Source: Sphingopyxis terrae subsp. terrae NBRC 15098
GTDB taxonomy: Bacteria; Pseudomonadota; Alphaproteobacteria; Sphingomonadales; Sphingomonadaceae
Direction of reading: 5' to 3'
Assembly (NCBI RefSeq): GCF_001610975.1
Contig: NZ_CP013342.1
Coordinates: forward strand, 682,001-746,000
DNA length: 64,000 nucleotides
A model generated the notes under the pieces. It was given only the letters and a program-made list of their open reading frames with translations, was not told the origin of the DNA and made no database searches. This document shows positions 25,926 to 34,881 of the stretch, piece after piece. The position numbers and the translations under genes were made by a program. Positions within the stretch are counted from its first letter, which is position 1; the number at the start of each line of letters is the position of its first letter.

Positions 25926-26768
25926 TCAGGCTGACACATGCGCATCGAACCAGCCGATCAGATCGTCCAGCACCGCATCGCGTTCGGGCTCGTTATAGAT
26001 TTCGTGGAACAGGCCGGGATAGATTTCGAGCCGCTTGTCGGTCGATGCGACATGGTCGAACAGATAGTGCGAGCCCGCCACCGAGGCGAGGCTGTCATGG
26101 TCGCCATGCTGGAGCAGGATCGGCAGCGTGATTTTCGGTGCGCATGCCTGCGCAACCGCCATCGCGTCCATGAATTCCTTGCCGAGCCGCGCGCCGATCT
26201 TTCCCGTATAGACAAGCGGATCGGCAAGATAGGCGGTGACCACCGCCGGATCGCGGCTGACCCCGTTGGGATCGAGCGCCAATACGCCGAGGCGCGGAAA
26301 AAAGCGTGACAGAAAGCGGCTGATCCAGACGGTGAAGCGCGAAGGCGGCGTACCGGGGACAATCGCCGGGCCGGACAGTGCGGCGGCGACAAAGGCGTCC
26401 TGCCGATCGATCAGGAACAGCGTCGCGATCAGGCCGCCCATGCTGTGTCCGAGCAGCAGGCGCGGCGCGCCCGGATGGTTGACCTCGACGAGCGTGAGCA
26501 ATTCGGCCATGCCGTCGGTGAAAGCCGAGAAGCGCGGCACATAGCCCCCCTCGCCATCCGACTTGCCATGGCCCCAATGGTCGACCGCATAGACGGCATA
26601 GCCGGCGTCGGTCAGCCGTTTTGCCACATGGGCGTAACGCCCGGCGTGCTCGGCATAGCCGTGCGCGAGGAGCACCACGGCCTTGGGCGCCGCAGCAGGA
26701 AGCCAATGGGTGACGTGCAGCGTCGCGCCCGCGCCCGCCGATCCCGGCGGCAGCATCACGCCCGCCAT
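25926..26768 (-). CDS. Alpha/beta hydrolase, monoacylglycerol-lipase type
   Basis: A 280-residue soluble hydrolase of the serine aminopeptidase S33/monoglyceride lipase type. It shows LLAHGYAEHAGRYAHVAKRL (HGxxEHxxRY, characteristic of monoacylglycerol lipases), YAVDHWGHGKSDGE, the nucleophile in LLLGHSMGGLIA, the acid in LQHGDHDSLAS and the catalytic His in YPGLFHEIYNEPE. It probably releases the last fatty acid from monoacylglycerol. The start ATG lies two bases after the patatin stop, so the two are coupled. Confidence 0.88.
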   Translation of the reverse strand: MAGVMLPPGSAGAGATLHVTHWLPAAAPKAVVLLAHGYAEHAGRYAHVAKRLTDAGYAVYAVDHWGHGKSDGEGGYVPRFSAFTDGMAELLTLVEVNHPGAPRLLLGHSMGGLIATLFLIDRQDAFVAAALSGPAIVPGTPPSRFTVWISRFLSRFFPRLGVLALDPNGVSRDPAVVTAYLADPLVYTGKIGARLGKEFMDAMAVAQACAPKITLPILLQHGDHDSLASVAGSHYLFDHVASTDKRLEIYPGLFHEIYNEPERDAVLDDLIGWFDAHVSA

Positions 26769-26770
26769 GC

Positions 26771-28219
26771 TCACCGGACCGGCTTTTTCAGCGCCGCGCT
26801 GCGGTGGCCGGGGCCGTCGTCGCCGCCCTTGTCGATGCGCGCCAGGATGGCGTCGAGCGCGCGGCTTATCGCGGTCTGGGTGCGCACCATCTCGATCTTC
26901 GGCCAGGCGGTGCGCATGCCGGTGTCGATCAGCTCGTCGATGTCCTCCTGCGACAGATCGGACAATATCTTTGTGGGCGACCAGAATTTGGGCGGCCGGA
27001 TGATGTTGATGTCGCCGGTATATTCCTGATTGATCAGCGAGCGCGCCATATTGGCGAGGCTGTTGAGCGGCGGCACCAGTTCGAGGGGCTTCTGGAATAT
27101 CACCATATTGGCGTTGAGCCATGCCTTGAAGGTCGCCATCGAGGCATGCTGAATGGCCTCTATCGGCGCCATCTGCTTGCGCGTGTCGGTCGCGAAAGGC
27201 AGCGCGAGCGGGTTCGCCTGGCTGACGATATGATGGTTGACGCCGTAGAGGCGTTCGAGCCGCTTGGTCGGGATGTCGTGCGTCACCGACCCGTCGACCC
27301 AGCGCCGGTCGGGCTGATAGGGCACGCGCTTGCCCGCTTCGTCGCGCGCCATCAGCATCACCGGCGGAAAGACGCCCGGCACCGCGCACGAGGCGAGCAC
27401 CGCTTCGCGGATCAGCACATTGGGCGCGGTGATCGCGTTGAGCAGGCGGCCGTTCTGATATTTTTCGGCGGGCGCGACTGACACGTTGAGATGTCGGCCG
27501 CTGACCTCATAGGCTTCCTGAAAGGTCAGGTCGGGGATGAGCTCGGCGAGGCGCGCGGCGACCTCGTCAGGGGCGAGGCGGCGCACTTCGGGATCGCGGT
27601 CGGCGCTGGCAAGCTTGTCGCTGGCCAGGAAGGCGCCGACCTCGGCATCCTTGCGCGTGCAGACGACCGCGGCGACGATCGAACCGCCGCTCGATCCCGC
27701 GAGGATCGTCGGCAGCACGCCCTCCTCCCACAGCGCTTTCACGACGCCGACATGGAAATAGAGAAAGCTGCCCGACCCCGACAGCAGCAGCGCCGAGCGG
27801 CCGTAGCAATGCTGGGCGCGGCGGAAGAAATCGCGCTTTTCGTCGCGCGGGATGCTGCGCGCCGCGGCGATCTTGCCCAGCGCGGAGACGACCTCTGCCA
27901 CATAATCCTCGATCAGCCTTTTGGTGCCGAAGCGCGCCTTTTGATACAAGCGTTCGTGGCCCATGCCGTCGATATTGCCGTGAATGCCTTCGTTGAGGAC
28001 GAAGAGCAGCCCCTTCACATCGCCCGCCGCCGACAGCTTGCGCAGCCGTTCGAGGCGGGCGCGGATCGCGCGATAGTCGAAATGCTTGCTTTCGTCGGCG
28101 TCGCGCCACGCCTGCATCCCCGATTTGCCGTCGGCGGCAATCGCCGCTCTGATCCAGGCGGCATAGTCGGGCGCCTTCGCCAGATCGGCGTCCACGCTGA
28201 GCGTCGGGGAAAAGATCAT
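26771..28219 (-). CDS. Patatin-like phospholipase / lipid acyl hydrolase
   Basis: A 482-residue protein with a central patatin domain. The oxyanion glycines are LLLSGSGSFLYFHVGVVKAL, the nucleophile lies in ILAGSSGGSIVAAVV (G-x-S-x-G near residue 175), and the catalytic Asp is in RRWVDGSVTHDIP. The N-terminal 140 residues resemble the DUF3336 region of triacylglycerol lipases of the yeast Tgl3/4 type, so triacylglycerol or phospholipid is the expected substrate. The start ATG 28217-28219 has AGGA eight bases upstream. It is followed directly by the monoacylglycerol-lipase-type gene, a logical degradative pair. Confidence 0.88.
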   Translation of the reverse strand: MIFSPTLSVDADLAKAPDYAAWIRAAIAADGKSGMQAWRDADESKHFDYRAIRARLERLRKLSAAGDVKGLLFVLNEGIHGNIDGMGHERLYQKARFGTKRLIEDYVAEVVSALGKIAAARSIPRDEKRDFFRRAQHCYGRSALLLSGSGSFLYFHVGVVKALWEEGVLPTILAGSSGGSIVAAVVCTRKDAEVGAFLASDKLASADRDPEVRRLAPDEVAARLAELIPDLTFQEAYEVSGRHLNVSVAPAEKYQNGRLLNAITAPNVLIREAVLASCAVPGVFPPVMLMARDEAGKRVPYQPDRRWVDGSVTHDIPTKRLERLYGVNHHIVSQANPLALPFATDTRKQMAPIEAIQHASMATFKAWLNANMVIFQKPLELVPPLNSLANMARSLINQEYTGDINIIRPPKFWSPTKILSDLSQEDIDELIDTGMRTAWPKIEMVRTQTAISRALDAILARIDKGGDDGPGHRSAALKKPVR

Positions 28220-28305
28220 TCGGTGGTCCTGCACTATTTCTATTTTCAGTGATTCTTGCGGGTTACGTTGCCTTTGGCAACTGTTTTGACGCCAGCTTCC
28301 ACACC

Positions 28306-28385
28306 TTCGTCATCCCGGACTTGATCCGGGATCCATTGACCCGGCGCCGCGCGAATGGACCCCGGATCAAGTCCGGGGTGACGAA
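28306..28385. repeat. Long palindrome, family B (CGTCATCCCGGACTTG)
   Basis: TTCGTCATCCCGGACTTGAT opens the element and ATCAAGTCCGGGGTGACGAA closes it, about 40 bases apart. The right arm lies inside the 3' end of the wax ester synthase gene and supplies its last codons and stop. A second family member is at 41741. Confidence 0.85.
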
Positions 28386-29926
28386 GGAGGTGATGCCTTC
28401 TTCCGCTTCGTCGGCGTTTTTGGTTTCGCTTTCGCCTTGGGTGTCGTTTTGGATGAAGTCTTTGTCTTCGAAGCGGGCTTTTCTGCAGGCTTCGGTTTGA
28501 CCGCCGCCTTTTCGGGCTTAGGCTGCGCGGCGAGCAGGTCGGCGAAACTTTCGTCGATGCACGTGCGAAAGAAGGCGATGTCGGGCATGATCGCGCGTTC
28601 GGAGATGATCGAGAAGCCGACCTGACCGTTATAGCTGGGGGTCGCGATGAACAGCCCCATATTGTTGGCGAGCGGGCCTGCGCCGTATTGCTGCACAAGC
28701 TGCGCCCCCGCGAGATAGAGCGGCACCTGCGCGCCCGGGACGTTCGAGATGAAAAGATTGGTGCCGCGCACCGCGAAGCGCTCGCTCGTCAGGATGCGCG
28801 CAACCGCCGCCATCGTCGCGCCCGGAATATGCTGCGACAGGTCGGTCATGATCCGCGCGCTGACGCCCGCCTTCGCCTCCTTCGCCTCCACCGTATAGTC
28901 ACGGATCGCCGCGAGCCGCTTCAGCGGGTCGGCAATGTCGGTGCGCAGCGGCACGCTCATCGCGGTCACCTGATTGCCGGGACTGTCGGCCTTGCCGCCC
29001 TTGCCGCGCCGGTTGATCGGGGCGACCGCGACGACGCTTTCCTTGGGCAGTTCGCCATGCGCCTGAAGATATTTGCGCAGCGCGCCCGCGCAGGTCGCAA
29101 GGATGACGTCGTTGACCGTCGCGCCGGGCACCTTTGCCCGCACCTTCGCGATATCGGCGAGCGCAACCCGGGTCGCGTCGAACATCTTGTGCGGGCCGAC
29201 GGGTGCGTTGAAGCGCGTTTCGGGGACGCCCGCGGTCATCCCCTGATCGCTGAGCATCGACTTGCGCGCCGCGGTCATCAGCGAGGGCGACACCTTGAGC
29301 AGCGCGTTCATGAATTTGACCGGCGATTGCATCGACGCGGTCCAGGCGCGCGTGGCGACCTCCGCGCTCGACGGCGCGCGCCCGAGATCCTCCACCGGCG
29401 CGCCGGGGATTGCCGGCGTCCCCTTGGCGTCGATGTCGCTCATCGCGATGAAGGCATGCGCGCCCGATGCGCCGTCGACCGCGGCGTGATGGACGCGGTG
29501 GAGCATCGCGAAGCTGCCCTTCGGGATGCCGGGGATACGGTCGAGCCCCTCGATGATGTAAATGTCCCAAAGCGGCCGGTTCATATCCATCGGCTTCGAG
29601 AAATAGCGCGCGACCGCGATGCAGAATTGCCGCCAGTCGCCGGGTTCGGGCAGGCGCGCGTGGCTCATATGCGCTTCGATGTCGAAATGTTCGTCCTCGA
29701 CCCAATAGGGGTGGTCGAGATCGAGCGGCAGCCGGTGGAGCCGGCGCTTGAACAGCGGCGATGTGTCGACGCGCGACTGGACGTGCGCGATGATATCCTT
29801 GAACCGCACGAAGCCGCCTGGCGCCGTCGACGGATCGTAAATGTAGATACCCATGATATGCGTCAGATTGTTCGCGGTCTGGGTATAGAGGAACTGGGCG
29901 TCCTGGGCGCTGAGTTGCTTAAGCAT
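28367..29926 (-). CDS. Wax ester synthase / diacylglycerol acyltransferase (WS/DGAT)
   Basis: A 519-residue acyltransferase that joins acyl-CoA to diacylglycerol or a fatty alcohol. It shows the catalytic HHAAVDG (HHxxxDG) in MLHRVHHAAVDGASG near residue 138, the PLW motif in NRPLWDIYIIEG, and the conserved NVPG block in LFISNVPGAQVPLYLAGA. Start ATG 29924-29926 follows GGAGG. The last 50 residues form a Lys/Pro/Ala-rich tail (KTKTSSKTTPKAKAKPKTPT), and the final residues are encoded by a palindrome. Neighbours plsB, plsC and patatin fit neutral-lipid metabolism. Confidence 0.93.
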   Translation of the reverse strand: MLKQLSAQDAQFLYTQTANNLTHIMGIYIYDPSTAPGGFVRFKDIIAHVQSRVDTSPLFKRRLHRLPLDLDHPYWVEDEHFDIEAHMSHARLPEPGDWRQFCIAVARYFSKPMDMNRPLWDIYIIEGLDRIPGIPKGSFAMLHRVHHAAVDGASGAHAFIAMSDIDAKGTPAIPGAPVEDLGRAPSSAEVATRAWTASMQSPVKFMNALLKVSPSLMTAARKSMLSDQGMTAGVPETRFNAPVGPHKMFDATRVALADIAKVRAKVPGATVNDVILATCAGALRKYLQAHGELPKESVVAVAPINRRGKGGKADSPGNQVTAMSVPLRTDIADPLKRLAAIRDYTVEAKEAKAGVSARIMTDLSQHIPGATMAAVARILTSERFAVRGTNLFISNVPGAQVPLYLAGAQLVQQYGAGPLANNMGLFIATPSYNGQVGFSIISERAIMPDIAFFRTCIDESFADLLAAQPKPEKAAVKPKPAEKPASKTKTSSKTTPKAKAKPKTPTKRKKASPPSSPRT

Positions 29927-29953
29927 GCGAACCTCCATCCAACATCGATGATC

Positions 29954-30051
29954 CCGTCCTTGCGAGCGGAGCGAAGCAATCTCCCGTCACCGGCCGGGCG
30001 CCGGGACAAAGGCGAGCGATTGCCGCATCGCCTGCGGCTCCTCGCCATGAC
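29954..30051. repeat. Degenerate palindrome, family A
   Basis: CGTCCTTGCGAGCGGAGCGA followed by AGCAATCTCC on the left, and GCGATTGCCGCATCGCCTGC with CTCGCCATGACG on the right, match family A elements with several substitutions. It lies between the WS/DGAT and plsB genes. Confidence 0.7.
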
Positions 30052-30066
30052 GAACGCGGTGTCATG

Positions 30067-32418
30067 TCATTCTCCCGTCCCCGGCAATCGGTCGGCGAGC
30101 GCGAGCGTGGCCAGCCGCATCGATTCCATGACGTTGGCGAGCCCGCGGAGTTCCACGAGCAGTGCGCGGCGCGCGCGCAATCCGTCAGGGGTCGCGGTTT
30201 CCGCCAGCCCCATATGGCGCATCTGCGACAGGGCGTTGGCGAAGAGCAATTTTCCGATCGACGCTTCGCTGCTGATCCGGCGCAGGAGCCAGGCCTGACG
30301 CCCCTCGATCAGCGCGGCGTCGAGCAGCGCCTTTTCATCGACCGGATCGCCGGGGCGCGCGCGCGCCAGAATGTCGGCAACGACCGAATAGGCCTCGGCA
30401 AAGGGTAGCAGGATCGCATGGCCGACCATCGGCTGACAGCGGCGAATGAGCTGCGCAACGCCGCGGTCGCCGCTCGCCAGTCGCTTGGCCCAGGCAGGGT
30501 CGATGCGCGCAAGTTCAGCCTCCAGCGCGGCCAGATGTTCGCCGCGCGGCGGGTAGAAGAATTCGAATTTGAACAGATCGCGCAGCCGGTCGATCCGCGC
30601 CCAGAAGGCGGCGGTCGAATCCTTGCTGTCGGCATCGCGCAGCTCGAACAGCGCCAGCTCGATCATCGCGCGGTCGAGGAAATGATGCGCGATGATGTTG
30701 CGATAATAGCTCGCCATCGGATGCTTGGCGGGGTCGATCGAATAGACGGTCTCGCTGCCGGCCTCGAACCGCGTGAGCAGGCCGCCCTCGACGAGCGTGT
30801 CGAGCGTCGCCGCGAGCGCCGCGGCGTCGCCGCCTTCGAGCTCGCGGCTGAGGCGGATGCCGCGCTCGCGCGCCCAGGCGGTGATGCGCGCGATCGTCGC
30901 GATCATCTCTGCCTCGGTCACGCCGCGCGGCGCGGTGCCGAGCAGGATGAGGCACATGACCGAGGTGACGGTAAGCGGGGTGACGCGGTTCGCCTCGACC
31001 GCGACGGCGAAGGCGATACGCTCCAGCGCGCGCCGGTCGTCGGGGGCTGGCGCCTCCGGAATGACGACGGGCTCGCCGATGTCGAGACGGATGCGCCCCG
31101 ACGGTTCCTTGAGGCTCTTCATATAGCCGATGAACCAGGCGAGGCTTTCGGGTTTCTTGGTCCGCCCGGTCTGTTCGGCGGCATATTCCTCGACATCGCG
31201 GATCAGGTCGAAACTGGTGACGAAGGGCACGAAATGTACCCCCTGCGTCCCGGTCGCATGCGCGGCGTCGAGGACATATTTCATCAGGCCATATTTGGGC
31301 GGCATCAGCTTGCCGAGGCGCGAGCGCGTCCCTTCGAAGGCCCAGGACAGCGGGAAGCGCTTGGCGAGCAGCCAGGCGATATAGTGGCGCAGCACCAGCT
31401 TGTAGACCGGCTGATCCTGAAAGCTGCGGCGAATGAAAATCATTCCCGAGCGGCGGAAGAATTGGCCCATGATCGCGAAGTCGAGGTTGGCGCCGCCAAA
31501 GCTGTGCAGCATCGGCAGGTCATTTTCATAGGCGAGGCGGCTGGGGGTCGCGCCGTCGATATAGGTTTTGTGTGTGAACAGGATCGCGGTCGGATGTTCG
31601 CGCAGCACCGAGCGCAGCTTTGCAAGCTCGGCCGCGTCGACCTCCATCTCGGGCGCATAGCCGCCGAACATCATCCGGTCGAGCCGCGCGCGCAGGTCGA
31701 GGAACAGCGCACTGGGGGTCGCGATGACCTCCTTCATCAGCGGGCGCGCCTCGCGGTAGAGATCCGCGACGGGACGGCCGAGCTGGCCGGCAAGATCGGC
31801 AAGCGCGGCGCGGAATTTGGGGTTGGTGCGCAGCGAGTCGGCAACGAAGCGCGGCACCTTGTAGCGGCTGCCGCGGATGCCGCGTTCGGCGACGTCGAGC
31901 GCGAGCCCCGCCTGCCGCGCGACGAAGCCGGCAAATTCGCTGCTTCCCTCCTCGCAGCCGTCACCGCCGCCGGTCTGCGCGAGATAGCGTGCCTTCAGCT
32001 CTGTCTGTGTTGCCGCTTCGCCGACCAGGATCTGCGCCCGGCGCCGGTCGCGCCACAGGATGAACCGCGCGCGCAGCGGCCCCGGACGGCGCGGGTCGCC
32101 GAAGATCAGATGCCGGAATTTCAGCGCGCGATCGCGCTCGAAACCGGGGATGCGCCACGCGACGCGCAGCGGCACCACCGTACGCGCAGGGTCGCCCGCC
32201 AGCCGCGCCTTGAGCGCATCGAGGTCGAGGGCATGATCGTCATCGGCGATCGCGAGGCTGACCCAAATCGGCGCGCCCTCCCCGCCCGGATCGACCGAGG
32301 TCGCGTGGATCCAGTCGAGCAATATCTGCCGCTCGATCCGGTTGTGCGCGTCAATGATGTAGAGCCGGTCGGCCAGCTGCTCCGCGACGAATTCGCTGCG
32401 GGGCGTGCCGTCGGCCAT
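30067..32418 (-). CDS. plsB: Glycerol-3-phosphate 1-O-acyltransferase PlsB
   Basis: PlsB puts the first acyl chain on glycerol 3-phosphate. The 783-residue protein is of PlsB size, with a long N-terminal region. The acyltransferase motifs are: block I ILFTHKTYIDGATPSRL (H-x4-D), block II GMIFIRRSFQ, block III SWAFEGTRSRLGKLMPPKYG (FxEGTRSRxGK), and block IV VHFVPFVTSFD (P-type). AAGG lies two bases before the ATG. Length and gene order recall mycobacterial plsB2 beside a HAD-PlsC protein and a WS/DGAT. It has no strong membrane helices and is expected to be peripheral. Confidence 0.94.
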   Translation of the reverse strand: MADGTPRSEFVAEQLADRLYIIDAHNRIERQILLDWIHATSVDPGGEGAPIWVSLAIADDDHALDLDALKARLAGDPARTVVPLRVAWRIPGFERDRALKFRHLIFGDPRRPGPLRARFILWRDRRRAQILVGEAATQTELKARYLAQTGGGDGCEEGSSEFAGFVARQAGLALDVAERGIRGSRYKVPRFVADSLRTNPKFRAALADLAGQLGRPVADLYREARPLMKEVIATPSALFLDLRARLDRMMFGGYAPEMEVDAAELAKLRSVLREHPTAILFTHKTYIDGATPSRLAYENDLPMLHSFGGANLDFAIMGQFFRRSGMIFIRRSFQDQPVYKLVLRHYIAWLLAKRFPLSWAFEGTRSRLGKLMPPKYGLMKYVLDAAHATGTQGVHFVPFVTSFDLIRDVEEYAAEQTGRTKKPESLAWFIGYMKSLKEPSGRIRLDIGEPVVIPEAPAPDDRRALERIAFAVAVEANRVTPLTVTSVMCLILLGTAPRGVTEAEMIATIARITAWARERGIRLSRELEGGDAAALAATLDTLVEGGLLTRFEAGSETVYSIDPAKHPMASYYRNIIAHHFLDRAMIELALFELRDADSKDSTAAFWARIDRLRDLFKFEFFYPPRGEHLAALEAELARIDPAWAKRLASGDRGVAQLIRRCQPMVGHAILLPFAEAYSVVADILARARPGDPVDEKALLDAALIEGRQAWLLRRISSEASIGKLLFANALSQMRHMGLAETATPDGLRARRALLVELRGLANVMESMRLATLALADRLPGTGE

Positions 32419-32432
32419 GGCCTTAAACCACC

Positions 32433-32512
32433 GTCATTGCGAGGAGCGTAGTGACGCGGCAATCCAGCGCGGCGTAACCCGCCCTGGATTGCTTCGCTTC
32501 GCTCGCAATGAC
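32433..32512. repeat. Long palindrome, family A
   Basis: CCGTCATTGCGAGGAGCGTA at the left and CTTCGCTCGCAATGACG at the right, with inner CAATCCAG.../CTGGATTG arms, between plsB and the HAD-PlsC gene. The plsB ribosome site lies directly next to it. Confidence 0.85.
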
Positions 32513-32527
32513 GAGGTGAAACATGGG

Positions 32528-34087
32528 CTAGGCCTTCTTTACCTTTCGGGGCGTCGGCTTTTTCTTGGCGGCAGGCTTCTTGGTAGCCGCTTTCTTCGGC
32601 GCCTTTTCGGGGTTTGCCGCTGGCGCCGCCTCCTTCGCAACCGATTCCGCGACAGTCTCCTCGGGCTGGCCGAGGGTGCGCAGGAACATGTTGCGCACGT
32701 CGCGGACATGGGTGTTCAGCGTCTTCACCTGCCATTCGGACGTATCGACGGGCGGCAGGACGGTGACGCGCACCGTCGCGGGGCGCATCACGAATTCGTT
32801 TTTCGGCGCGACGTCGGTCGCATTGTGGATGACGATCGGGACGATCGGCACGCCCGCCTGCATGGCGAGGTGGAAGGCGCCCTTCTTGAAGGGTTCGAGC
32901 TTCGGGGTCAGGCTGCGCGTCCCCTCGGGCGCGATGCAGATCGACTTGCCTTCCTTCTGAATGGCTTCGACCAGCGGTTCCATAGCCTTGATCGCGCTTT
33001 TGCCGTCGGCGCGGTCGACGAAGACGGTGCCGCCCCATTCCATCAGCTTCCCCAAGATGGGAATTTCCTTGATCTCCTTCTTCCCCACCCCGCCCATGTC
33101 GCGGCGGATGAGCTTGGCAAGGATCATGACGTCCGCCTTGCTCTGGTGGTTGAAGATGAAAATGCACGGGCGCGACGACCAGAGGTGGCGTTCGTCCTCG
33201 ACCTCGAGCTCGACGCCGGTGATCGCGGTCGCGAAGTCGCCGAACAGCCCCATCGAGAAATTGACCGCCTCGCGCTGTGAACGCGTCAGCGCCCAGATCG
33301 GCAGGCCAGCCGCGAAGGCGCCGATCAGCGAGCCGGTGGCGTAGATGGTGCGCGTATAGTCGACCCACGACGGCGTGCCGCGGCTCGCGAAGCGCTGCAC
33401 CGGCCAGCCCCGCTCGTCGGCGATCGCCTTCAATTTCATATTGGGATTGAGCGGCCGCGGCTTGCCGACGCGTTCGAGCAGTTCGATGTCGTCGTCGCTG
33501 TCCGAATAGAAATAGCTCTGATCGAGGTCGAAGCCATAGTCTGCGGCAAGCTCCTCGGCGGCAAGCACCTTGCCTTCGCCGAAGCAGAGCGGGCGGATGA
33601 TGTCGCCGGTGAACACGCCATCTTCGATTTCATAGGCGGAGCATTTGATGTCGGATATGCCGAGGTCGCGCGCGGTCGGTTCGATCTGGTAGATCGTCGC
33701 CGACGAGATGATCGCGACGCGGTGCCCCTTGGCCTGATGCGCCTCGATGATCGCGCGCGTCTCGGGATAGATTTTGCGCGCGATATGCTTCTTGTAGAGT
33801 TCTTCGCCGAACTGGACGAAGCTTTCCTCCTCGACGCCCTTCATGAATTTGGCGGCGCCGCTCATCAGCCCCGAAAAGCCGATCGCGCCCAGACTGTGCT
33901 GCGCGATGACATTCGCGGTCTCGGCGATTTCCTCGACCGACATTTCGCGGCGCTGCAGCTTTTCGCGCAGCATCGCCGTCGCCGAATAGCCTGCGATGAT
34001 CGTTCCGTCGAAATCGAAGAGCGCGGCGATATGCGATCCGGGTTCGGACGCGAGAACTTCTTCCAAATGCGGCTGCGGCCTTGGCAC
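32528..34087 (-). CDS. HAD-IB phosphatase / 1-acylglycerol-3-phosphate acyltransferase fusion
   Basis: A two-domain protein of about 519 residues. Domain one (residues 15-230) is a SerB-like HAD phosphatase with HIAALFDFDGTIIAGYSA (DxDGT), a serine motif and QSYFYSDSDDDIELLE. Domain two is PlsC-like: CIFIFNHQSKADVMIL (H-x4-D), VFVDRADG, ICIAPEGTRSLTPKLEPFKK (EGTR) and VPIVPIVIHN. It may acylate lysophosphatidate and perhaps act on a phosphorylated lipid. A GTG at 34085-34087 with GGGGGAG six bases upstream is the favoured start; ATG or GTG slightly upstream are possible. The C-terminal 35 residues are Lys/Pro/Ala-rich. Confidence 0.9.
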   Translation of the reverse strand: MPRPQPHLEEVLASEPGSHIAALFDFDGTIIAGYSATAMLREKLQRREMSVEEIAETANVIAQHSLGAIGFSGLMSGAAKFMKGVEEESFVQFGEELYKKHIARKIYPETRAIIEAHQAKGHRVAIISSATIYQIEPTARDLGISDIKCSAYEIEDGVFTGDIIRPLCFGEGKVLAAEELAADYGFDLDQSYFYSDSDDDIELLERVGKPRPLNPNMKLKAIADERGWPVQRFASRGTPSWVDYTRTIYATGSLIGAFAAGLPIWALTRSQREAVNFSMGLFGDFATAITGVELEVEDERHLWSSRPCIFIFNHQSKADVMILAKLIRRDMGGVGKKEIKEIPILGKLMEWGGTVFVDRADGKSAIKAMEPLVEAIQKEGKSICIAPEGTRSLTPKLEPFKKGAFHLAMQAGVPIVPIVIHNATDVAPKNEFVMRPATVRVTVLPPVDTSEWQVKTLNTHVRDVRNMFLRTLGQPEETVAESVAKEAAPAANPEKAPKKAATKKPAAKKKPTPRKVKKA

Positions 34088-34153
34088 GCGCATCTCCCCC
34101 ACTGGCGGCTGTACCGCCTTATCCCTGCACGATGACAGGTAAAATGGGGTTAA

Positions 34154-34777
34154 TCAATGGCGCGAAAGCGCCGACGCCTCGCGCGCGAGTGTCTCGATCC
34201 GGGCCGGATCGAGCGGCCCCGCGGGGACGACCCAGCTGCCGCCGACGCACAGCACCGCGTCCAGCGCGAGCCATTCGGGTGCGGTCGCGGCGGTGATGCC
34301 GCCGGTGGGGCAGAAGCGCGCCTGCCCGAACGGCCCCGCGAGCGCCTTGAGCGCAGGGATGCCGCCGCTTGTCGCGGCCGGGAAGAATTTGAAATGCGAG
34401 AGGCCAAGATCCATGCCGCGCATGATGTCGCCGGCATTGGCGGTGCCGGGGAGGAAGGGAATGCCGCTCGCGACCGCCGCCTTGCCGAGATTGTCGGTCA
34501 GCCCCGGCGAAACGATGAATTTGGCGCCCGCATGGATCGCGCCCGCCAGCATCGCGGGATCAAGGACGGTCCCGGCGCCGACGACCGCGCCCGGCACCGC
34601 CTTCATCGCCGCGATCGCAGCGAACGCGGCAGGGGTGCGCAGCGTGACCTCGAGCACCGGCAGGCCGCCCGCGACGAGCGCCTCGGCCATCGGGACGGCG
34701 TTCTCGACGCGGTCGATGACGATTACCGGGATGACGGGGGCTAGCGCCATGATCTGGTCGATGGACTTGTCGGACAT
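34154..34777 (-). CDS. eda: KDPG aldolase
   Basis: Eda splits 2-keto-3-deoxy-6-phosphogluconate into pyruvate and glyceraldehyde 3-phosphate, the last step of the Entner-Doudoroff pathway. The 207-residue class I aldolase shows LPVLEVTLRTPAAFAAIAAM (catalytic Glu), VGAGTVLDPA, FIVSPGLTDNL, the Schiff-base lysine in LSHFKFFPAATSGG and FCPTGGITA. Full length. It lies downstream of edd, separated by a palindrome, with zwf-edd-eda all in one direction. Confidence 0.95.
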   Translation of the reverse strand: MSDKSIDQIMALAPVIPVIVIDRVENAVPMAEALVAGGLPVLEVTLRTPAAFAAIAAMKAVPGAVVGAGTVLDPAMLAGAIHAGAKFIVSPGLTDNLGKAAVASGIPFLPGTANAGDIMRGMDLGLSHFKFFPAATSGGIPALKALAGPFGQARFCPTGGITAATAPEWLALDAVLCVGGSWVVPAGPLDPARIETLAREASALSRH

Positions 34778-34786
34778 CTTCTAACT

Positions 34787-34873
34787 CCGTTCGCCCTGAG
34801 CTTGTCGTAGGGCTGTTCTATTCCGAATCCGTTGAAAGGAAGAGCGGTCCTTCGACAAGCTCAGGACAAACGG
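34787..34873. repeat. Long palindrome, family C (CCTGAGCTTGTCG)
   Basis: CGTTCGCCCTGAGCTTGTCG on the left and TTCGACAAGCTCAGGACAAA CGG on the right bracket a 45-base loop between edd and eda. A near-perfect relative is at 60812. As a stem in the edd-eda message it could affect expression of eda relative to edd. Confidence 0.82.
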
Positions 34874-34881
34874 TTTTCGCA

